Part shown: one piece after another, positions 59,382-64,000 of the stretch
Numbering within the stretch: position 1 is the first letter of the stretch
How the letters are laid out: every line of letters begins with the position of its first letter
Assembly: GCA_945890865.1 (NCBI GenBank)
Contig: CAMDDB010000005.1
Coordinates: 62,001-126,000 of the forward strand
Direction of reading: 5' to 3'
Length of the DNA: 64,000 nt
Source of the DNA: Flavobacterium psychrophilum
Lineage (GTDB): Bacteria; Bacteroidota; Bacteroidia; Flavobacteriales; Flavobacteriaceae
Translations under genes and position numbers: made by a program
The notes under the pieces: generated by a model
The model's database searches: none
Told to the model about the DNA's origin: nothing
What the model saw: the letters and a program-made list of their open reading frames with translations, nothing else

Positions 59382-59863
59382 TTCTTTAAATAAGTTAAAA
59401 ACGTAAAGTCATAATCGTGTTTCTCGTCTTTTGGGTGAAATTCTTCAAAAACCAATTCCCATTTAGTTGTGTCAATGGCTGGAAAAAAAGTATCGGCTTC
59501 CAGCGTAGTATGTACTCGCGTTATATCAATTTTATTAACTAATTCTAGGGCTTGTTGGTAGATTTCGCCACCACCTATTACAAAAGCTTCCTCGTTTTTT
59601 GGGCATAACTCAATCGCTTTTTCGAGACTAGGTACCACAATACAACCTTCTGGGGCAGTATAATCGAGTTGTCGGGTAATGATAATGTGTGTGCGATTGG
59701 GTAATGGTTTTGGAAAGCTTTCAAAGGTTTTACGACCCATAATAATTGAATGGCCCGAAGTCAAGTTTTTAAATCGTTTGAAATCTTCGGGCAAGTGCCA
59801 CAAGAGCTGGTTGTCTTTTCCTAGAGCGTTGTTCTCGGATACGGCGGCAATAATGGTAATCAT
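59378..59863 (-). CDS. Dihydrofolate reductase
   Basis: The 161-residue enzyme reduces dihydrofolate with NADPH, restoring the tetrahydrofolate used by thymidylate synthase encoded 1.8 kb upstream. It has IIAAVSENNALGKDNQLLWHLPEDFKRFK (catalytic acidic residue in the PEDF helix), HSIIMGRKTFESFPKPLPNRTHIIITR and AFVIGGGEIYQQAL. Length is typical of chromosomal DHFR. The two folate genes are separated by the T9SS-sorted gene at 59981. Confidence 0.97.
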   Translation of the reverse strand: MITIIAAVSENNALGKDNQLLWHLPEDFKRFKNLTSGHSIIMGRKTFESFPKPLPNRTHIIITRQLDYTAPEGCIVVPSLEKAIELCPKNEEAFVIGGGEIYQQALELVNKIDITRVHTTLEADTFFPAIDTTKWELVFEEFHPKDEKHDYDFTFLTYLKK

Positions 59864-59980
59864 AAGTCTTAAATTGAAGGGCTAAGGTAGGAAATTTGAT
59901 TGAGAAATCTTTAGGGCATTTTTTTTGGAGGCACGATACTACAAGTTAAAACCGGATAGCTTGAGTACTCGATTTAAATA

Positions 59981-60790
59981 TCAATCTGAAATTAATAGTT
60001 TTTTTGTTGCAATAATTTTGTTTTCTTCCGTCAGCTTAATTAAATATAGTCCACTTTTAAGATGGTCTCGATAAATTGAAAATGTGTGCTCTGAAATATT
60101 GTTTATTTTCTTTACCGTTTGCCCGTAATTGTTGTAAAGCGTCAAGGTAGCATTATTAAGTTGGCCACTTGATTGTAAAGTTGCTCTATCAACCATAGGA
60201 TTTGGAAAGATTGAAACTAAACTTTGAGGGTAATTTTCAGTACTACCAAGGCTAGTTTGACCAGTTAGTATGCAGACATTTGCTGTGCTTTGGTAAGCAT
60301 AATCTTTAACGGTAAACGAAGAAGATGTTGCTTGTAAATCTAAACGTGCCCAGCCATAATAGGTATTTGTTCCTACAATTAGTTTTAGGGCTAAATATTT
60401 ATCGGTTTCTCCTACCCAGTAGCCTAGGCTAGTTCCCCATCCCAAAGTTCCTGGGTTATTTGAATCATACCAGGTTACTAGCGATGGACAAATTGTATTG
60501 GATGTTGCTAATGCCCATGGTAAATAGTTTCCACTTACAAAATTACCGGCATAAGCATTGTTGTTTTGAGGATGGCACAGCACCCCAATCGTACCTGAAC
60601 TTCCGCCATAATGAATGACAAAATCAATAACGGTATCATTATTTAAATCCAAAGAATAGGAAGCATTAGGTGTAGCATCGGTGATATCTGTGTATATGAT
60701 TTGTGCGAATAAATTGCAGTTGAAAACTAATAACAGCAATAAGCAGCTAATTAATTTTGCTATATCCTGTACTGTGATTTTTGTTTTCAT
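59981..60790 (-). CDS. T9SS type A sorting-domain protein, unknown
   Basis: A 269-residue secreted protein. The signal region (residues 1-30, with LLLLLVFNCNLFAQ) is followed by a domain of about 160 residues with TPNASYSLDLNNDTVIDFVIHYGG, an EF-hand-like or dockerin-like Asp-rich strand, GWARLDLQA and VCILTGQT. The C-terminus (about 193-269) is a T9SS type A sorting domain starting VSIFPNPM and ending ATKKLLISD. The middle part resembles a secreted module common in Bacteroidota whose role is unknown. It sits between dfrA and thyA, an unlikely functional neighbour. Confidence 0.85.
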   Translation of the reverse strand: MKTKITVQDIAKLISCLLLLLVFNCNLFAQIIYTDITDATPNASYSLDLNNDTVIDFVIHYGGSSGTIGVLCHPQNNNAYAGNFVSGNYLPWALATSNTICPSLVTWYDSNNPGTLGWGTSLGYWVGETDKYLALKLIVGTNTYYGWARLDLQATSSSFTVKDYAYQSTANVCILTGQTSLGSTENYPQSLVSIFPNPMVDRATLQSSGQLNNATLTLYNNYGQTVKKINNISEHTFSIYRDHLKSGLYLIKLTEENKIIATKKLLISD

Positions 60791-60821
60791 CTATTAGCAT
60801 TAATTACACTTAAAATATTTT

Positions 60822-61646
60822 TTAAATCGCCACAGCCCCTTTAATGTGCGGGTGTGGGTCGTAGCCTTCTAACGTAAAATCGTCAAAGGTAAAATCAAAA
60901 ATATTGGTAACGTTTGGATTTAACTTCATTGTCGGGAGCGGTCTACACTCACGAGACAATTGTAAATTAACTTGTTCGATATGGTTGTTGTAAATATGTG
61001 CATCACCAAAAGTATGAATGAAGTCGCCTACTTGTAAGTTACACACTTGGGCAATCATCATGGTAAACAGGGCATACGAAGCAATATTAAATGGAACACC
61101 TAAGAAAATATCGGCGCTGCGCTGGTACAACTGGCAACTCAATTTGCCATCGGCTACATAAAACTGAAAAAACGCATGACACGGTGGTAAAGCCGCTTTG
61201 CCGTTGGCTACATTTTCAGCAAACGAAACGGAAGTATCTGGTAAAACACTCGGGTTCCAAGCCGAAACCAGCATTCTGCGGCTGTTGGGATTGGTCTTTA
61301 GTGTTTCGATTAATTCGGTAATTTGGTCAATTTCTTCACTGTTCCAGTTGCGCCATTGGTGGCCGTAAACCGGTCCTAAATCGCCATTTTCATCGGCCCA
61401 TTCGTCCCAAATTTTTACGCCATTTTCTTGTAAGTATTTGATATTGGTATCGCCATTTAAAAACCATAGCAATTCATAAATAATTGATTTTAAATGTAGT
61501 TTTTTGGTAGTTACCATTGGAAAGCCTTCGCTCAAATCGAAACGCATTTGGTAACCAAAAACACTAAGTGTTCCGGTGCCTGTTCGGTCGCCTTTTTGAT
61601 TGCCGTTTTCTAAAACGTGTTTAACTAAATCGTGGTATTGTTGCAT
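60822..61646 (-). CDS. thyA: Thymidylate synthase
   Basis: The 274-residue enzyme makes dTMP from dUMP with methylene-tetrahydrofolate. It has the N-terminal [20 protein letters not shown], the active-site [27 protein letters not shown] with catalytic Cys156, and [12 protein letters not shown], ending IKGAVAI. It is in the same stretch as dihydrofolate reductase. The gap upstream holds an AGAAGTT-type short repeat. Confidence 0.98.
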   Translation of the reverse strand: MQQYHDLVKHVLENGNQKGDRTGTGTLSVFGYQMRFDLSEGFPMVTTKKLHLKSIIYELLWFLNGDTNIKYLQENGVKIWDEWADENGDLGPVYGHQWRNWNSEEIDQITELIETLKTNPNSRRMLVSAWNPSVLPDTSVSFAENVANGKAALPPCHAFFQFYVADGKLSCQLYQRSADIFLGVPFNIASYALFTMMIAQVCNLQVGDFIHTFGDAHIYNNHIEQVNLQLSRECRPLPTMKLNPNVTNIFDFTFDDFTLEGYDPHPHIKGAVAI

Positions 61647-61652
61647 GTTTAA

Positions 61653-61680
61653 GTCAGAAGTTAGAAGTTAGAATTCAGAA
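61653..61680. repeat. Degenerate short tandem repeat (AGAAGTT type)
   Basis: CAGAAGTT, AGAAGTT and AGAATTCAGAA stand in a row just upstream of thyA, 7-base period. Confidence 0.55.
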
Positions 61681-61716
61681 ATATTTGAACCCTCAACAAC
61701 TTATTTAGTACTAAAA

Positions 61717-62970
61717 TTAATGTGAAATATTCGAAACGTCTTTTGGATCATGTTTATGTTTAAATAATATGGCAAAAGCTATGGTAATTACTGCAGCGTA
61801 AGCCGCAAAAGTTAGCCAAATGTTGTGCCAGTCTTTTCCTTCAGCGGTGGTGAAATATTTTTCGATAATATAACCGCTAGCAATACTTCCAAAAATAGCT
61901 CCAAAACCATTGGTCATCATCATGAATAAACCCTGCGCTGAAGAACGAATTTTAGAATCGGTTGAAGTTTCCACAAATAATGAACCCGATATATTAAAGA
62001 AGTCAAACGCAATACCATAGACAATACAGGACATAATGATCATCCACAAACCGTCGCCAGGATTTCCATAGGCAAACAAGCCAAATCGCAATACCCATGC
62101 CACCATACTAAACAGCATTACTTGTTTGATGCCAAAACGCTTTAAGAAAAACGGAATGGCTAATATGAATAAGGTTTCCGAAATTTGAGAAATAGACATT
62201 ATTAAGGTTGAATATTTTACAACCAATGAATCGGCATATTCAGGTAAGCGTTTAAAATCGTCTAAATATACATCACCATAAGCATTGGTCAGTTGTAAAG
62301 CGGCGCCTAAAAACATACTGAACAAGAAAAATAAGGCTAATTTATAATTGGCAAATAATTTAAAAGAACTCAATCCGATCAAATCCACAATCGATTTGCT
62401 TTCGGTAGTTTTTCCTTCTGGGGTACATTTGGGTAAAGTAAATGCATAAATACCCAATGTCATTGCGGCAATGGCTGCTATATAAAATTGATTTTCGCTG
62501 GCTTTATTTCCGGTAAGGTTAGTAATCCACATAGCAACAATGAAACCTACGGTTCCCCACACGCGTATGGGCGGAAAGTCTTTTACAACATTTAGACCCC
62601 CTTTTTTCAAGGCATTATAGGCTACGGAGTTAGAAAGTGCAATGGTGGGCATGTAGAAAATCATCGCTACTAAAATTACCCAAAAGAAATCTGCCGGATT
62701 GTCGACTTGAGGCACATAGAAAAGGGTTAAACCTCCTAAAATGTGTAGGGTGCCATATAATTTTTCTGCATTGATCCAGCGATCGGCGATGATTCCGCAA
62801 ATAGTAGGCATAAAAACGGATGCAATTCCCATGGTAGAGAAAATGGCGCCAAATTGCGCTCCGTCCCATTGTTTCGTGCCAAACCAGTAATTAGCTACAG
62901 TTATCAGCCATGCTCCCCAAACAAAAAATTGGAGAAAATTCATTATAGTTAATCTGAATTTTACATTCAT
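61717..62970 (-). CDS. MFS nucleoside transporter (NupG/NHS-like)
   Basis: The 417-residue inner-membrane protein has 12 hydrophobic helices. Its start MNVKFRLTIMNFLQFFVWGAWLITVANYWF is that of the nucleoside:proton symporter family, and it has SVFMPTICGIIADRWINAEKLYG and GLFMMMTNGFGAIFGSIASGYI. It should import nucleosides, which suits the nearby thymidylate synthase. It lies 20 bases after the nuclease gene, so the two are probably an operon. Confidence 0.9.
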   Translation of the reverse strand: MNVKFRLTIMNFLQFFVWGAWLITVANYWFGTKQWDGAQFGAIFSTMGIASVFMPTICGIIADRWINAEKLYGTLHILGGLTLFYVPQVDNPADFFWVILVAMIFYMPTIALSNSVAYNALKKGGLNVVKDFPPIRVWGTVGFIVAMWITNLTGNKASENQFYIAAIAAMTLGIYAFTLPKCTPEGKTTESKSIVDLIGLSSFKLFANYKLALFFLFSMFLGAALQLTNAYGDVYLDDFKRLPEYADSLVVKYSTLIMSISQISETLFILAIPFFLKRFGIKQVMLFSMVAWVLRFGLFAYGNPGDGLWMIIMSCIVYGIAFDFFNISGSLFVETSTDSKIRSSAQGLFMMMTNGFGAIFGSIASGYIIEKYFTTAEGKDWHNIWLTFAAYAAVITIAFAILFKHKHDPKDVSNISH

Positions 62971-62990
62971 AGGTATGCTATTTTAATGTA

Positions 62991-63617
62991 TTAAGATTCT
63001 TTTTTTGAGATGGCATCTCGTATTTTAGCCGCCTTTTCATAATCTTCGTTTTGTACTGCGGCTTCTAATTGATCGTATAATTCTTTGATGGAATATCCAG
63101 AATAGCTATTTGCCGAAGCTACAACATCTTCGCTAGTGCTCATTGTTTCTGCTGCATTTATTAGGGTATCGCTATTTTCTATTTCTTCGTTTTCTGCCGG
63201 ATTGATTTTCAAATAAATTCCAGCTTTGTCTAAGATATTTTTGTAGGTAAAAATAGGCGCATTGAAGCGAATGGCTAATGCAATTGCATCTGAGGTGCGA
63301 GCGTCGATGATTTCTTCAATTTTATCCCGTTCACATATAATACTTGAAAAGAATACACCGTCTACTAATTTATGAATGATGACTTGTTTTACTACAATGT
63401 CAAATCGATCGGCAAAATTTTTAAATAAATCATGTGTCAATGGTCGCGGAGGTTTGATTTCCTTTTCTAATGCAATAGCAATGGATTGGGCCTCAAAGGC
63501 GCCAATTACAATCGGCAATTGCCGATCGCCATCCACTTCGATTAAAATTAAGGCGTAGGCTCCATTTTGGGTTTGACTATAGGAAATGCCTTTTATATTT
63601 AATTTTACAAGACTCAT
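62991..63617 (-). CDS. Bifunctional nuclease family protein with UvrB/UvrC motif
   Basis: The 208-residue protein has the DUF151/bifunctional-nuclease domain (LIEVDGDRQLPIVIGAFEAQSIAIALEKEIKPPRPLTHDLF, and IIDARTSDAIALAIRFNAPIF) followed by an acidic linker and a C-terminal UVR motif (KELYDQLEAAVQNEDYEKAAKIRDAI), which usually mediates protein contacts. The plant relative shows DNase and RNase activity; the bacterial role is uncertain. The ATG at 63617 (MSLVKLNIKG) was chosen because the 38 codons upstream cover the etfA terminator. Confidence 0.93.
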   Translation of the reverse strand: MSLVKLNIKGISYSQTQNGAYALILIEVDGDRQLPIVIGAFEAQSIAIALEKEIKPPRPLTHDLFKNFADRFDIVVKQVIIHKLVDGVFFSSIICERDKIEEIIDARTSDAIALAIRFNAPIFTYKNILDKAGIYLKINPAENEEIENSDTLINAAETMSTSEDVVASANSYSGYSIKELYDQLEAAVQNEDYEKAAKIRDAISKKES

Positions 63618-63702
63618 TGATGGGGTAGTAATTATACTAATGATACTATTTTTGTAAATGCATTCTTTTATTTGAGAACCATTCGCCTCAAAAATAAAAA
63701 AA

Positions 63703-63728
63703 AGAGCTATCTTAACAAAGATAACTCT
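63703..63728 (-). terminator. Terminator of etfA
   Basis: A stem AGAGCTATCTT / AAGATAACTCT with one mismatch and an AACA loop is followed by eight T on the minus strand, downstream of the etfA stop. Confidence 0.8.
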
Positions 63729-63764
63729 CATTTAATTTAATTTAGTTATTAACCAAATCGAGTA

Positions 63765-64000
63765 CTATGAATTACTAGCTTTGAAAGCCTTTAATTTTTC
63801 AATCAATTGAGGGACTACTGTAAATGCATCTCCTACAACTCCATAATCGGCTACTTTAAAGAATGGAGCTTCTGGATCGGTGTTGATAACTACTTTTACT
63901 TTAGAGGAGTTGATTCCTGCAATATGTTGGATGGCGCCCGAAATTCCAACTGCAATATATAAGTTGGCTGCTACGGGTTTTCCCGTTTGACCCACGTGTT
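63765..64000 (-). CDS. etfA: Electron transfer flavoprotein subunit alpha, C-terminal part
   Basis: The visible 78 residues cover the FAD-binding C-terminus of Etf[58 protein letters not shown]. With EtfB it carries electrons from acyl-CoA and other dehydrogenases to the quinone pool. The 5' part lies beyond the right edge; the GTG at 63995 is an internal Val, not a start. Confidence 0.96.
   Translation of the reverse strand, partial: HVGQTGKPVAANLYIAVGISGAIQHIAGINSSKVKVVINTDPEAPFFKVADYGVVGDAFTVVPQLIEKLKAFKASNS

Overview
The window looks like chromosomal DNA of a Flavobacterium-like member of the Bacteroidota (Flavobacteriaceae). The DNA is AT-rich. Many intergenic regions carry the Bacteroidota -7 promoter element TAnnTTTG. 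There are SusC/SusD-type outer-membrane genes, type IX secretion system (T9SS) parts (SprF/PorP, a PorE-like OmpA protein, SprT/PorT) and three T9SS C-terminal sorting domains, and a mevalonate route for isoprenoids. I saw no integrase, transposase, phage gene or CRISPR array. This is mostly core chromosome plus one polysaccharide utilisation locus (PUL).

Layout, left to right. (1) 1-6722, minus strand: a peptide-scavenging operon of a secreted dipeptidyl peptidase IV followed by three POT-family peptide transporters, the last cut by the window edge. (2) 6851-9084: class II HMG-CoA reductase overlapping a GYDIA-family GHMP kinase. (3) 9162-12596: a small T9SS-sorted protein, SprF/PorP and a PorE-like OmpA protein. 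(4) 12648-17806: tRNA-Phe, pantothenate kinase CoaX, an outer-membrane protein, LptC, a small membrane protein and a PpiD/SurA-like isomerase. (5) 17858-19548: a DNA polymerase V pair in the order umuC then umuD. (6) 19662-23634: LepA, DusB and an RluB/RsuA-type pseudouridine synthase. (7) 23665-26727: diphosphomevalonate decarboxylase, mevalonate kinase and a UbiA prenyltransferase of the archaeal-lipid type, then TspO and a flavoprotein.

(8) 28553-48659 is a starch/maltodextrin PUL built around a LacI-type regulator. The minus-strand arm holds a maltose-type MFS importer, beta-phosphoglucomutase, GH65 phosphorylase, GH97 SusB-like alpha-glucosidase and two GH13 enzymes. The plus-strand arm holds SusC, SusD, a three-module SusE-like binding protein and a large T9SS-exported GH13 amylase. 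Inferred flow: surface amylase cuts starch, SusCDE imports oligosaccharides, periplasmic GH13/GH97 enzymes trim them, the MFS carrier imports maltose, and GH65 plus PgmB turn maltose into glucose and glucose 6-phosphate.

(9) 48794-64000: ABC permease, TonB receptor, AccD, fructose-bisphosphate aldolase, the TamL-type assembly factor, a TrmH-type RNA methyltransferase, SprT/PorT, UbiE/MenG, dihydrofolate reductase, a T9SS-sorted protein, thymidylate synthase, a nucleoside transporter, a bifunctional nuclease and the C-terminus of EtfA.

No wholly new system stands out. The best leads are the GYDIA kinase as a candidate for the missing phosphomevalonate kinase step, the archaeal-type UbiA enzyme beside mevalonate genes, the LacI operator and leader hairpins of the PUL, terminators placed just before co-directional genes, the cysteine-free AccD N-terminus, and degenerate short repeats in many intergenic gaps.
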